Shown here piece after piece: positions 24,590 through 34,200 of a DNA stretch of 36,470 bases (position 1 is its first letter; every line of letters begins with the position of its first letter). The notes under the pieces were generated by a model that had not been told where the DNA came from, did not search any database, and saw only the letters and a program-made list of their open reading frames with translations. Origin of the DNA: Acidobacteriota bacterium (GTDB taxonomy: Bacteria > Acidobacteriota > Vicinamibacteria > Vicinamibacterales > UBA2999). Position numbers and translations under genes: made by a program. The DNA lies in the NCBI GenBank assembly GCA_016213695.1, contig JACQZV010000131.1, positions 1 to 36,470 on the forward strand, in the 5' to 3' direction.

Positions 24590-24615
24590 GCAGCTGGGCT
24601 GAGTTCAGCACCTGC
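24590..24615 (+). other. Hairpin in the 5' leader of the 24657 gene
   Basis: GCAG (24590-24593) can pair with CTGC (24612-24615) and GCTGA (24598-24602) with TCAGC (24605-24609). The hairpin would lie at the very 5' end of the transcript from the TATAAT box at 24573. It does not fit a known riboswitch consensus and could simply stabilise the mRNA. Confidence 0.4.
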
Positions 24616-24656
24616 GGGCGGGGCGAGTGGCTTGATGGTCCGTGTCGGGAGTGCCT

Positions 24657-25859
24657 ATGAAGGGGCTTCGCGCTGCTGTCTGTGCGTCCGTCAGCCTGGG
24701 GCTGTCGATCGGCGTTCCGCCCGCCGCCTTCGGCCAGACCGAAACCGGGCTGTCGCCACGGCAGCTCCTGATCCGGCTCACCAGCGCCGCCGGGACCGGC
24801 ACCGGCGTCTCGAACATCGGTGAAGTCATCGCCGACCTGGTCGGCCTCGAGGTCTCGACCGCACCGCTCGGATCGTCGGCGGGCGGCTTCACGTTCACCT
24901 TCGATCCGGTGACCCGCTCTTTCAGGCGGGCGGCGCCCTCATTCGGGCCGATGTTCGGCGAGCGCGCCATCACGGTCGGCGAAGGCGGCGCGAATGTCGG
25001 GATCAATTTTCTCCGCCGCACCTACGACACGCTGGACGGGACCGACATCCGCGGCGGCGGGCTCGAGACGGTGACGCTCTCTGTCGACGGTGCGCCGCTG
25101 TACCGTGGAACCGCGGCGCTCGACGTGCAGACCGACACGGTCGTCCTCTTCGGGAACGTCGCGCTCAACGGCCGGCTCGACGCCGGCGTGGCCATCCCCT
25201 ACGTCAGGCTGGAGATCGACGGCCGGCACCAGATCGCCGACGAAGTGGCGGTTGGCGCGGCGTCGGCGGAGGGCCTTGGCGACGTCGCGCTGCGCGCGAA
25301 ACTGCGCGTGTGGGCGCACGGGCAGGGCGGGCTGGCGCTCGGCGTCGACGCGCGGCTGCCGACCGGCGACAAGGAGGCGCTGCTCGGCGCGGGCGTCACG
25401 CGCGCGCTGGTGAGCGGCATCTGGTCGGGCACCTTCGGGCCGCTCGGGCCGCACGCCTCCGTCGGGTACGAATTCTGGAGCGATCCGTTTCAGATCTTCG
25501 ATCCGCTGCAGCGCTCCGCGGTGGACGCGGGTCGCAACGGCATCGTGTACGCCGGCGGCATGGAGTGGGCCGCCACGGATCGGCTGACCGTGAACGGCGA
25601 AGTCACCGGCCGGACGGTGACCGACGGCGGCCGGCTTTCGCATCGCACCCTGCCGTTTCTCGGCAACCCGTTCGGGATCACCGAAGCCACCGTGGCGTCG
25701 GTCGATCCGCGCGGCCTGCATCAGATCTCCGCGTCGACGGGCATCAAGTGGAACATCGCCGGCACGCTGCTCCTGACCGCAAACGTTCTTGTCCCGCTGG
25801 ACGACTCAGGACTGCGCGATCGCATGACGCCGATCGTCGGCTTCGATTGGGGGTTCTGA
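24657..25859 (+). CDS. Predicted outer-membrane beta-barrel protein
   Basis: The 400-residue product has a signal peptide (about 1-26, ending AAFGQ) and a long series of amphipathic beta-strands that ends in GFDWGF, an outer-membrane insertion signature. The middle contains DVALRAKLRVW, LALGVDARLPTGDKEALLG and WSGTFGPLGPHASVGYEFW, which resemble the transporter-like proteins of the MetA/phenol-pathway barrel family. Its role could be import of a hydrophobic compound or an unspecific pore. The ATG at 24657 starts the signal peptide and has GGGAG 7 nt upstream; an in-frame GTG at 24642 is less likely. It overlaps the next gene by 1 nt (TGATG), so the two are coupled. Confidence 0.72.
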   Translation: MKGLRAAVCASVSLGLSIGVPPAAFGQTETGLSPRQLLIRLTSAAGTGTGVSNIGEVIADLVGLEVSTAPLGSSAGGFTFTFDPVTRSFRRAAPSFGPMFGERAITVGEGGANVGINFLRRTYDTLDGTDIRGGGLETVTLSVDGAPLYRGTAALDVQTDTVVLFGNVALNGRLDAGVAIPYVRLEIDGRHQIADEVAVGAASAEGLGDVALRAKLRVWAHGQGGLALGVDARLPTGDKEALLGAGVTRALVSGIWSGTFGPLGPHASVGYEFWSDPFQIFDPLQRSAVDAGRNGIVYAGGMEWAATDRLTVNGEVTGRTVTDGGRLSHRTLPFLGNPFGITEATVASVDPRGLHQISASTGIKWNIAGTLLLTANVLVPLDDSGLRDRMTPIVGFDWGF

Positions 25860-26521
25860 TGAGGGCCAGACCTGCATTCGGCGGGCTCTGCCTGGTGTGC
25901 CTGGTACTGGCGCCGGCCCCTGCGTTCGCGCAGCTCGACGAGCCCTCCTGGGGCCTGACCGTCGGCGTGGCCCCGCTCTGGCGGGTGCCGGACGGCCTCA
26001 CCAGGACGTTTGATGCCACCGAGCTGGACATCAAGGGGCGCGAGCTGCGCGTCGGGCTCGTCCGCGGGACGACGCTCGGCGACGAATGGGGGATTTCGCT
26101 CGTTCACAAGCGCCTGTCCAAGGAATCGGTCGTCTCGGTGCGCCAGTCGAACGACGTCATCTCCGTGGTCACCGACGACGCGGAGCTGCTGGGGGTCGAG
26201 GTACATCGGTTCTTTTCGTTCGTGCGCGTGGGGCACGCCCAGATCGGCGTGAACCTCGGCGGTGGGGTGGCGCAGATGCGCGGGTTTGTGACCGGCTCGG
26301 TCGACCCTGGCGACGGCACGTCGATCCGCGCGCCCATCGGGTTCTCGGAGTTGTTCACGCTGGTCGGGCGCGACATCGACGTCTTCCCGCTTGCCCGGGC
26401 GGAGGTGGCGGTCGCCGCAATGATCGGCGATCGCACGAAGCTGCGCATCGGCAGCGGGTTCAGCATGCCGGGGATTCAGATCGCCAGCGTGTCGCTGTCG
26501 GTGCTTCTGGGACGCTACTGA
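25859..26521 (+). CDS. Secreted or outer-membrane beta-rich protein, function unknown
   Basis: The 220-residue product has a signal peptide (about 1-25, ending PAFAQ). The rest is made of strand-like segments with alternating hydrophobics (LRVGLVRGTTLGDEWGISLVHKRL, VEVHRFFSFVRVGHAQIGVNLGGGVAQM) and ends in VSLSVLLGRY with an aromatic last residue. This looks like a small outer-membrane barrel, but no family was recognised. Its start is fused to the stop of the preceding barrel gene (TGATG) and the next gene starts 2 nt after its stop, so all three form one unit. The three may act together at the outer membrane. Confidence 0.65.
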   Translation: MRARPAFGGLCLVCLVLAPAPAFAQLDEPSWGLTVGVAPLWRVPDGLTRTFDATELDIKGRELRVGLVRGTTLGDEWGISLVHKRLSKESVVSVRQSNDVISVVTDDAELLGVEVHRFFSFVRVGHAQIGVNLGGGVAQMRGFVTGSVDPGDGTSIRAPIGFSELFTLVGRDIDVFPLARAEVAVAAMIGDRTKLRIGSGFSMPGIQIASVSLSVLLGRY

Positions 26522-26523
26522 CC

Positions 26524-27441
26524 ATGCGCGCACAGACACCGGGGTGGCGGGCAGGCATCGGCTGCAGCGTGGCGGCGCTGGCGGTGGCGCTCGGGGCGCC
26601 GGCCTGCAGTCCCGGGTCGCTTCCCGGATCGCCTACCCCGATCGTCGTGGGCGGCGGCGGCGGCCGCTACGGCGGCACGCTGTCGTACCGGCGCGTCGGC
26701 GGGAGTTTCGCGATCAACGAATCGCCGCAGTCGCTGGGCCTGTCACTCGTGCTGTCGGCCGCAGACCAGTTCGTGGCGCAGTTTGAAACCTCCGGCGGCA
26801 GCCGCGGCAGCCTGCAGGGCACCCTCCACGGCGCGCTGAACAGCGGGACGTTCACCGCCACGGCGCTGGTGTCGACGCCCGCGGAATCGCCGGATCTCGC
26901 GCTTGGGGGCGCCCTGCTGCCGGCATTCCGTCCCCGGGCCGCCGCCACATGCGAGGGCCGTGGCGAAGCCACCGGCCGCTTTGCCGGCCCCGACCTGACC
27001 TGGCAGATCGACGCGATCACCTACGACAACTGCGCCGGCCTCGTGACGAGTTCCGACGCACAGGCGACCGCGATCAGCCCCATCCCTCAGGCGCTCCCGG
27101 CACGCGCCACCGTGGTGCTCACCGTGTTCCCGGGAACGTCAATTCCCCCGGGGCGCTGTGACAACGGCAGCAACGGGTTTCCCTTCACGGTGGAGATCGC
27201 CGAGACCAGCGGCGTGGGCCTGACCTTCGACGACACCATCGTCATCGAAGAACGGCGCGGCGGGCAGCTGGCCAGCACGCGGCGGGTGGACAACCCGTTG
27301 ACGTCGCTCCAGGCCGGCGAAAGGCGCCGCCACTCCGCCTGCAGCCCGTTTGCGGGTACCTACCAGGCGTTCTTCACCGGGCGCGACGCCCGCGGCAACC
27401 AGATCCGGTTCGCCTCGCCGCTCGTCACCTTCGGGTCGTAG
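26524..27441 (+). CDS. Hypothetical exported protein, possibly a lipoprotein
   Basis: The 305-residue product has a positively charged N-terminus and a hydrophobic stretch ending in GAPAC-SPGS, so cleavage before a lipidated Cys (residue 28) is possible, although the lipobox is not classic. It is followed by a Gly/Pro-rich spacer and beta-rich sequence with several cysteines (ATCEGRG, YDNCAG, GRCDNG, HSACSP) that may form disulfides. No domain was recognised. It is the last gene of the three-gene unit starting at 24657 and converges on the kinase gene, leaving a 39-nt gap in which no convincing terminator was seen. Confidence 0.65.
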   Translation: MRAQTPGWRAGIGCSVAALAVALGAPACSPGSLPGSPTPIVVGGGGGRYGGTLSYRRVGGSFAINESPQSLGLSLVLSAADQFVAQFETSGGSRGSLQGTLHGALNSGTFTATALVSTPAESPDLALGGALLPAFRPRAAATCEGRGEATGRFAGPDLTWQIDAITYDNCAGLVTSSDAQATAISPIPQALPARATVVLTVFPGTSIPPGRCDNGSNGFPFTVEIAETSGVGLTFDDTIVIEERRGGQLASTRRVDNPLTSLQAGERRRHSACSPFAGTYQAFFTGRDARGNQIRFASPLVTFGS

Positions 27442-27480
27442 CGGGAATCGTGTCGGCGGCGTCCGGCTTCCGGGAGACCG

Positions 27481-29808
27481 TCAGTCCACCCGGCCGGTGT
27501 TCTCGATCACCCACACGTCGCTGCGCTTGCGGAGCGTGAACACGTCTCGCTGCGCCGCCGAGACCGCGCGCTGGCCGGTGCGAGGCGTGCAGACGTAGGT
27601 GCTGCGGACGTTCACCTGCGCAGTGGTCGGCTCCGCCGGGTCGATCAGGAACCGCATGTCGTCGAACTGCACGTCGTAGGCGCGACAGTTGTCGAACGAC
27701 CGCTGCAGCGTCTGTCGTGCCTCGCGCTGGAGCGAGGGGAAGATCTGCATGACCGCGTTGATGTCGCGGTCACGGTAGGCCGCCTGAAACCGGCCGAGGG
27801 CCGCGATGAGGCCCGCGCGCTCCCTTTCGAGCGGATTGGGCGCCGGTGACGGCGCGACCACTGCGGCGGGGGCTGGGGCTGCCGCGGGGGCGGGGGCTGG
27901 GGCGCCGGCCGAGGCTGGGACCGGCGCGGGAGCGGCGGCCGGCTGGGCGCGCCGGGCCAGCGCGTCGGTGGCCGCCTGCTGAAACGCGTCGCGGGCGAGG
28001 AGCGCCTGCAGCCCGGCGTCGACGTGCGCCGCGCGCTGCCGCGCCGCCTCGGCGCGCCCCTTCGCATCAAGGGCGATGCGCCACGTCTCGCCCGCCGAGT
28101 CCGCGGCGTTTCGCGCGGTTGCACTCTTCTCAGCCGAACTCATGGCGTCGAATGCGGCCGCGCTCACGCGCCCCGCGAGGTCGCCGAGGCGCGGGTCGCC
28201 GCGCGCCGCCGGGTTCCGCGCGAGCAGATCGAGCGCGCCCGACAGATCGCCACCGGTGTACATCGTGCCGACGCGCGCGAGGAGATCCTGAATGCCGGTG
28301 TCGATCGCCGCGTCGACGCGCGCCGGGGCCGGGGCCACAGCACGGCCGGCGGCGGCCGGCGGCGCGGGACGCGCACCCTCACCCGGCGGCGTCACAGGAC
28401 GAGGGGCGGCGACGACGGCGGGCGTCTCGATTCCCACGCTGGGGGTCGGCGCCGCCGGGACCGGCGGCGCCGCGATGGGCGCTTCGATCGGCGGGGCAGA
28501 CGGTGCGGCAGCGCGCTCAGGTACGGCGACGGCGCCCGGGCCGATCTCGCGCAGCACGAGCACCGTCGCGAAGGCGATCGCCGCCACGGCCGCGGCCCCA
28601 CCAGCGGTCCAGGCGAGCACCCGGCCGCGCGACGACACACCGCCCGGGCCGGACGCCCGCCCCCGGAGAGCGGGCGAGGACGGTTCGCGCCTGTCGGCGA
28701 CGGCCGACTGCTGCACGCGCGCGAGCATCCCCCGCACGGTGGCATTGGTCGGGTCGATGGCAACCGCGTCCCTGAGGAGCAGGAGCGCCGCTGCCGTTTC
28801 GCCCTTTTCGAGGTGGACGCTTGCCTCCGCGAGATAGCGGTGAACGGACAGCTCCTTTTCCTCACGCCGCTGGCCCAGCAGACCGAACGCGTCCCGGTGT
28901 GACCCGTCCGGCGAGGTCGTCCCTGCCTGGCTGGCGGGCGCGTGTGCGGGCCCCGGCCGGACGACCACCGTCTGCAGACCGACCTCGGTGTCCAGCTGGC
29001 GCCTGATCTCGGCAAGCGCCGTCCGCATGTCGGCGAGGTCCGCGAATCGGCGTTCCGGCGCCTTCTGAAGCGCGCGCATCACGATGCGTTCGACCTCGGG
29101 AGGCAGGCCGGCGTAGAGATCACCGAGCGGCGGCGGGTCCTCGTGCGGCAGCCGGTGCAGCAGCCCGTCGTCGAGCCCGCCCCTGAAGGCCTGGTGGTAG
29201 CAGAGCAACTCGTACGCCACGGCACCGGTCGCGAAGATGTCGCTGCGATGATCGACCGGACGGCCGAGCATCTGCTCCGGCGACATGTAGTTGAGCGTGC
29301 CGATCAACGACCCGTCACGGGTCATGCCCGACCCCGCTGTTCGCGCGATGCCGAAATCGAGAATGCGGATGACGCCCTCGCGATCGACCATCAGATTCGC
29401 CGGTTTGACGTCGCGATGCACGACGCCCGCACGGTGGGCGAAGTGCAGCCCGGCGCAAATCTGTTCGAGATACGAGAGCTTGTCGGCGAGCGTCACCGGT
29501 CGCCGGTGACGGATCACGTCGGCCAGCGACTCGCCTTCGACGAACTCCATCACGATGTACGGCTGGTAGTCGTGATGACCCGTGGCGTGAATGGTGATGA
29601 TGTTCGGATGCCGGAGGCTGGCCGCCGCCTGTGCCTCGCGCAGGACGCGCGCGAGCAGTTCCGGATCCTGCACCTGGTCGCGCAGCATCTTGATGGCGAC
29701 CGCGCGATTCAGCGCCGGATCGCGGCCCAGGTATACCGTCCCCATGCCGCCGGATCCGAGTTGGCGAACAACTTCGAAGCTGCTGATGTGCGAAGGTAGT
29801 GTCGCCAT
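27481..29808 (-). CDS. Transmembrane Ser/Thr protein kinase (PknB-type) with NTF2-like C-terminus
   Basis: The 775-residue product has a complete Hanks-type kinase domain (about 11-270): glycine loop GSGGMG (18-23), K40 (VAIKML), E58, HRDVKPANLM (131-140), DFG (151-153) and YMSPEQM. A helical TPR-like stretch (about 318-365) follows, then one transmembrane helix (about 398-419), a long Pro/Ala-rich periplasmic linker with further helical repeats, and a C-terminal NTF2/SnoaL-like domain (about the last 110 residues, from LIAALGRFQAAYRDRDI to VWVIENTGRVD). Kinase outside-to-inside signalling is expected, the NTF2-like part being a possible ligand sensor; PASTA repeats are absent. No ribosome-binding site is seen at 29808, but a TATAAT lies about 22 nt upstream. 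Targets are unknown. Confidence 0.9.
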   Translation of the reverse strand: MATLPSHISSFEVVRQLGSGGMGTVYLGRDPALNRAVAIKMLRDQVQDPELLARVLREAQAAASLRHPNIITIHATGHHDYQPYIVMEFVEGESLADVIRHRRPVTLADKLSYLEQICAGLHFAHRAGVVHRDVKPANLMVDREGVIRILDFGIARTAGSGMTRDGSLIGTLNYMSPEQMLGRPVDHRSDIFATGAVAYELLCYHQAFRGGLDDGLLHRLPHEDPPPLGDLYAGLPPEVERIVMRALQKAPERRFADLADMRTALAEIRRQLDTEVGLQTVVVRPGPAHAPASQAGTTSPDGSHRDAFGLLGQRREEKELSVHRYLAEASVHLEKGETAAALLLLRDAVAIDPTNATVRGMLARVQQSAVADRREPSSPALRGRASGPGGVSSRGRVLAWTAGGAAAVAAIAFATVLVLREIGPGAVAVPERAAAPSAPPIEAPIAAPPVPAAPTPSVGIETPAVVAAPRPVTPPGEGARPAPPAAAGRAVAPAPARVDAAIDTGIQDLLARVGTMYTGGDLSGALDLLARNPAARGDPRLGDLAGRVSAAAFDAMSSAEKSATARNAADSAGETWRIALDAKGRAEAARQRAAHVDAGLQALLARDAFQQAATDALARRAQPAAAPAPVPASAGAPAPAPAAAPAPAAVVAPSPAPNPLERERAGLIAALGRFQAAYRDRDINAVMQIFPSLQREARQTLQRSFDNCRAYDVQFDDMRFLIDPAEPTTAQVNVRSTYVCTPRTGQRAVSAAQRDVFTLRKRSDVWVIENTGRVD

Positions 29809-29829
29809 CGAGGGCCGCCGTCGGCGTGG

Positions 29830-29835
29830 ATTATA
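29830..29835 (-). promoter_or_regulatory. -10 box (TATAAT) of the kinase gene
   Basis: The minus strand reads GGCGG-TATAAT-CCACG, 22-27 nt before the kinase start codon. This would give a leader of about 15 nt. No clear -35 was found. The 98-nt gap between the kinase and the SGNH hydrolase gene holds no other visible feature. Confidence 0.6.
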
Positions 29836-29906
29836 CCGCCCAGCCTGTCTTTCGACGCGGGACCCGCGGCTCCCCGCGCGCGCTGTTGATCACCACGTCC
29901 GCGCGC

Positions 29907-31100
29907 TCAGCGGCGGGCGGGATCCGGCGACTCCTCGCGCGGATTGAATCGCGCCGATTGAAATCCCGAACGCGACACGTTCGCCGCCGAGCTGCCTGGG
30001 CCCTCACCGCCGTCGAGGAGGCGGAAGTCCGCCAACGCCTGTTGAATCAGACGGGCCACTTCAGCGTGGCCTTCCCGGCTCCAATGGCCGAGATGCGGAT
30101 CGCCCATCGCGCTGCATCCAAACGCGCGGCGGCCGGTGTCGGCAGTGTACCGGTCGAGCGGAGCCACCAGGTCGCGGTAGAACCAGCCGGAATCCTCGGC
30201 CGCGAGTTCCCGCATCAGGGTGTCTGGCTGGTCTTCCAACCCCCAGAGGTAGTCAGGCAGGCCATTGAACACGACGAGGCGCGCGCCACGCGCTTCCACG
30301 CGCGCCCGGAGCTCCCTGATGAGTTGCTTGGTGGTCTCTACTGCCGACGCCAACTCTGCGGCCGGCGCGTACGATGGCTGGAGGGTCAACGCGACCCGGC
30401 CTGGCGCGGCCAGCTGCCGAACGGCCAGCATGGTTCGGACAAGCTCCGAATGCGCGCGTACCGGCATCACCGCCCGCCGAAGCAGGAATCCCCACGTGTC
30501 TTTGAACGACGTGTCGGCGACCAGCCGGCCTTCCCGGACCGCAAAGAACGGATCCCACAACCAGCTCCTGCGCTCCCGCTCAACCAGCGCGCGAGAGTTA
30601 TCGGTCAGATCGTTGCCGATGACGACCAGGATCACGAGGTCGGGTGAGTAGCGGTAGCCCTCGGTGTCAAACCACAGGTATTCGTACCCGGTGCCGGCGG
30701 CGCCTCGGCCGGCATTGATGACCTCAAACGCGGTCCGTCCCTGTCTTGCGTTCAAGCGACGTTCGAGAACCTTCGTCCACGTCTGCTCGACCGGATGCTC
30801 GACCGCCGCGGTGAATGAATCGCCCAACGCAAGAATTCGAAACGTCCCCGGTGGCTTGTCGTACGGGTACTCCCGGTCTCGAAGGCCGCGCGAGTTGATC
30901 CGGCCTTCGGAACCCCATCCACAGACCGCCTCGCTGATGACCCAGGCCTTGTAGGACGCGTTGGAGCGGTACCGCCAGCCGAGCGTCGTATCCATCTCGA
31001 TGTACTCGAGGCCAAACGGTCCCCACAGACGCAAGCCGCCTTCGGCGGCCAGCAGCGACAACGTCAGGGAGACGAGGACGACGCTGAATTTTCTCGACAT
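29907..31100 (-). CDS. Membrane-anchored SGNH/GDSL-type hydrolase
   Basis: The 397-residue product has an N-terminal membrane segment (about 5-20, possibly an uncleaved signal) and an SGNH hydrolase fold. Block I is ILALGDSFTAAVE with nucleophile S95, block III is IGNDLTDNS (N163), and the catalytic Asp-His pair is probably D334/H336 in GDPHLGHWSREGH. The long insertions and GW-rich N-terminal region resemble proteins that de-esterify or O-acylate extracellular polysaccharides; that is only an analogy. The ATG at 31100 was chosen because it begins the membrane segment. The open frame extending to 31232 runs through a palindrome and has no start signals. It is divergent from the second TonB receptor gene. 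Confidence 0.82.
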   Translation of the reverse strand: MSRKFSVVLVSLTLSLLAAEGGLRLWGPFGLEYIEMDTTLGWRYRSNASYKAWVISEAVCGWGSEGRINSRGLRDREYPYDKPPGTFRILALGDSFTAAVEHPVEQTWTKVLERRLNARQGRTAFEVINAGRGAAGTGYEYLWFDTEGYRYSPDLVILVVIGNDLTDNSRALVERERRSWLWDPFFAVREGRLVADTSFKDTWGFLLRRAVMPVRAHSELVRTMLAVRQLAAPGRVALTLQPSYAPAAELASAVETTKQLIRELRARVEARGARLVVFNGLPDYLWGLEDQPDTLMRELAAEDSGWFYRDLVAPLDRYTADTGRRAFGCSAMGDPHLGHWSREGHAEVARLIQQALADFRLLDGGEGPGSSAANVSRSGFQSARFNPREESPDPARR

Positions 31101-31291
31101 GGGCGAACGTGTCGATTTGGCGGGCCGATCATAGCGTAGCGCCGGGATTGCGGCGATGCCCCGCGCCGCGCCCCGGGCGCGGCGCGGGGCGGCACTTGAT
31201 CCGTTCCCTGCACGGCGTATACTGCGCCGCACATGTCTTGTCCTCTCGCTCGCTCGCCTTCTTGCCTGTCCCGTATACGGAGGAGGATCTG
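31101..31291. promoter_or_regulatory. Divergent promoter region, SGNH hydrolase / TonB receptor 2
   Basis: Plus-strand promoter: -35 TTGATC (31196-31201), 16-nt spacer, -10 TATACT (31218-31223), giving a leader of about 60 nt and an AGGAGG site at 31281-31286 before the receptor. Minus-strand promoter: TATGAT at 31133-31128, about 28 nt before the hydrolase start. A perfect palindrome lies between them (separate entry). Confidence 0.65.
31158..31190. repeat. Perfect 33-bp all-GC palindrome
   Basis: GCCCCGCGCCGCGCCC (31158-31173) is followed by one C and then its exact reverse complement (31175-31190). It lies between the two divergent promoters, its edge 5 nt from the -35 box of the receptor gene. 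It could form a cruciform or a strong hairpin, or be a dimeric regulator's site. Confidence 0.9.
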
Positions 31292-34200
31292 ATGAGGCGT
31301 TTCGTCAGGGAATGGTCGATCGGCATTCTGAGTGTTCTTCTGACCGCCAGCGTCGCGTCGGCGCAGCTGTCAACCGCCCAGCTCAGCGGTCGTGTGACCG
31401 ACGAGAGTGGCGCCATCCTTCCCGGTGTCACCATCACGGTCTCGCAGACCGACACCGGGTTCATGCGGAGCGACGTGACCGACGGCAATGGGTCGTACGT
31501 CCTGACGAACCTCCCCCTGGGCCCGTACCGGTTCGAGGCGGCACTGCAGGGGTTCCGCACGTTCGTGCGGACCGGCATCGTCCTGCAGGTCGGCGCCACA
31601 CCTGAGCTGAACGTCCAGCTGTCGGTCGGCGCCCTGGAGGAGTCGGTGACCGTGCAGGGGGCGGCGCCGCTCGTCGACGTCCAGAGCTCCGGGATCAGCG
31701 AGGTGGTGCAGAACGAACAGATCCTGGCGCTGCCGCTCAACGGACGCAATGCGGTCGAACTCGTGATGGTGGCCGGCGCGGCCGTGCAGGTGACGAATGC
31801 GTCGAGCCGGGCGGTGCCCGGCGGCCTCGGGGTGTCGGTTGCGGGCGGACAGTCATTCGGCGTGGCCTACCTGCTGGACGGCGCGATGCACAACAACCCG
31901 CAGGACAACCTGAACATGCCGTTCCCCTTCCCGGACGCGCTGCAGGAGTTCAGCGTCGCAACCAGCGGCCTCAACGCCCAGCACGGCATGCACGCGGGTG
32001 CCGCGGTCAACGCCGTGACGAAGTCGGGGACGAACCGCTTCAGCGGAAACGCGTTCGAGTTCCTGCGCGACCGGCGCTTCAATGCCACGAACCCGTTCGC
32101 GCAGATCGGCCCGAACGGCACGCGTGTGGACGACGGCCTGAAGCGCAACCAGTTCGGCGGCACGTTCGGCGGACCGATCGCACGGAACAGGCTTTTCTTC
32201 TTCGGGGCAGTCCAGGGGACGACCGTCCGTCAGCAGCCGGCCGCCAACATCGCGCGCGTCCCGACGGCGGCAATGCTGGCCGGCGACTTCACGGCCGCGG
32301 CGTCGCCCGCCTGCAACGGGGGCCGGCAGGTCGCGCTGCGCGGCGGCTTCGTGAACAACCGCGTCGATCCCGCGCAGTTCAGCCGGGCCGCGCTGAACAT
32401 GGTCAAGTACCTGCCGGCGACGACCGATCCCTGCGGCGAGGTGACCTACTCGCAGCGCAAGGACAGCAACGAGGCGCAGTACGTCGGGAGGATCGACTAC
32501 CAGCGGACCGCCGACGACACGATCTTCGGGCGCTACATGTCGACCGGCGTCACCCTGCCGAGTCCGGTGCGGGAGGGCGATACCGTGCTGTCGCTGTACG
32601 ACGCCGCCAACAACGCCGGTCTGCAGGGCATGGACGGCATGGCCCATTCGCTGGCGCTCGGCGACACGCACGTGTTCGGCTCGAACACGGTGAACTCGCT
32701 GCGGTTTGCGTTCAACCGGTCGGCGGTCAGCCGCTTCGCGCCTGACACGTTCGACCCGTACGACCTGGGCTCCGATGTCTACAGCTACGCGCCCCACGTC
32801 ATGTGGCTGAGAGTGCAGGGCGCGTTCGAGGCCCAGAACCAGGGCAACAGCCGGTTTCTGACCAACGCCTCCCAGCTGAGCGATGACTACACCCTCGTGC
32901 GCGGCGATCACCAGATCTCACTCGGCGCGAGCGCCGCGTACTGGAAGTACTACTTCCAGACGCACGCGCGTTCGGGCGGGTTCTGGATCTTCACCGGCCA
33001 GCTGACCGGGCTGGGGCTCGGGGACCTGCTCATGGGCCGCGTCGGCCGGCTGGAACATGGCGGGCCGGCCATCCTGCCCATGGATCAGTGGTACATGGGC
33101 TTCTACGCGCAGGACACCTGGCGGGCGTCGCCGCGGGTGACCATCAACGGAGGCCTCCGCTGGGAGCCGTACTTCGGGCAGAACGTGACGAGCGGCGCCG
33201 TCTACAACTTCAGCCTCGAGAACTTCCGCACCAACGTCCAGAGCCAGACGTTCGTGAACGCGCCAGCCGGGCTGCTCTATCCCGGCGACCCGGGGTTCCC
33301 GCCGGGCAAGCGCGGGCTCAATACACAATGGCTGAATTTCTCGCCGCGCGTCGGGATCGGCTGGGACGTGGGCGGAAACGGCAAGACGGCGGTGCGCGCC
33401 TCCTACGGGCTGACCTACGACTTCCCGAACGCCGAGTATCAGCTCATCAACGCGAACTCCCCGCCCTACGGCAACCGGTCCCTCGTCGAGGACCCGCCCG
33501 GAGGGTTCGATCGGCCCTACGCGCACATCGGCGGGGATCCGCACCCGATTGCGACCAACCGCAACACGCAGTTCCTCCCGTTCGGTGCGTACGGCGCCAC
33601 CGATCCGGACATCAACTCGCCGCGCATCCAGCAGTGGAACGTGACCATCGAGCAGCAGCTCGGGACGGTCTGGCAGGTGGCGGCGAGCTACATCGGCAGC
33701 CACACCGACCGGCTCTGGGAGCAGGTGGCGATCAATCCGGGCGTGTTTCTGGGACTCGGCCCCTGCACGCTCCAGGGCGTGTTCTACGCGTCGTGCAGCA
33801 ACAACGCGAACCTGAACCAGCGGCGGGCGTTCTCCATTTCCGGCGAGAACCCGGCGGCCGCGCGGCTCCTCGGCAACATGGACATCCATGAGGCGGTCGG
33901 GACGCAGGATTACAAGGGCCTGAAACTGTCGTTCCAGCGCCGGGCGGCGCGCGGCGTGAGCCTGAGCGGCAACTACACCGTGTCGCGCTGCTTCGGCGAC
34001 CCCTCGCTGCAGACCGGCGGGTTTCCGCAGATTGCGAACGGGTATACCAACCCGGACGATTTCACCTTCGATCGCGGCCTGTGCGACCAGGACCGGACGC
34101 ACATCGGCTTCTTCGTGGCCGGCGTGCAGACACCGGAGATGGCCAGCAATGTGCTGCGGGGCGTGTTCTCGGACTGGCGGATCTCGGGGATCCTCAGCGC

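Noticed and set aside
24581-24656. A possible riboswitch in the leader of the 24657 gene
   Set aside because: GGGCTGAG recalls part of the TPP element, but the remaining conserved blocks are missing; only a simple hairpin is supported.
31101-31232. An N-terminal extension of the SGNH hydrolase through the palindrome
   Set aside because: It is Arg/Ala-rich, lacks a start signal and crosses the promoter region; the ATG at 31100 starts the membrane segment.
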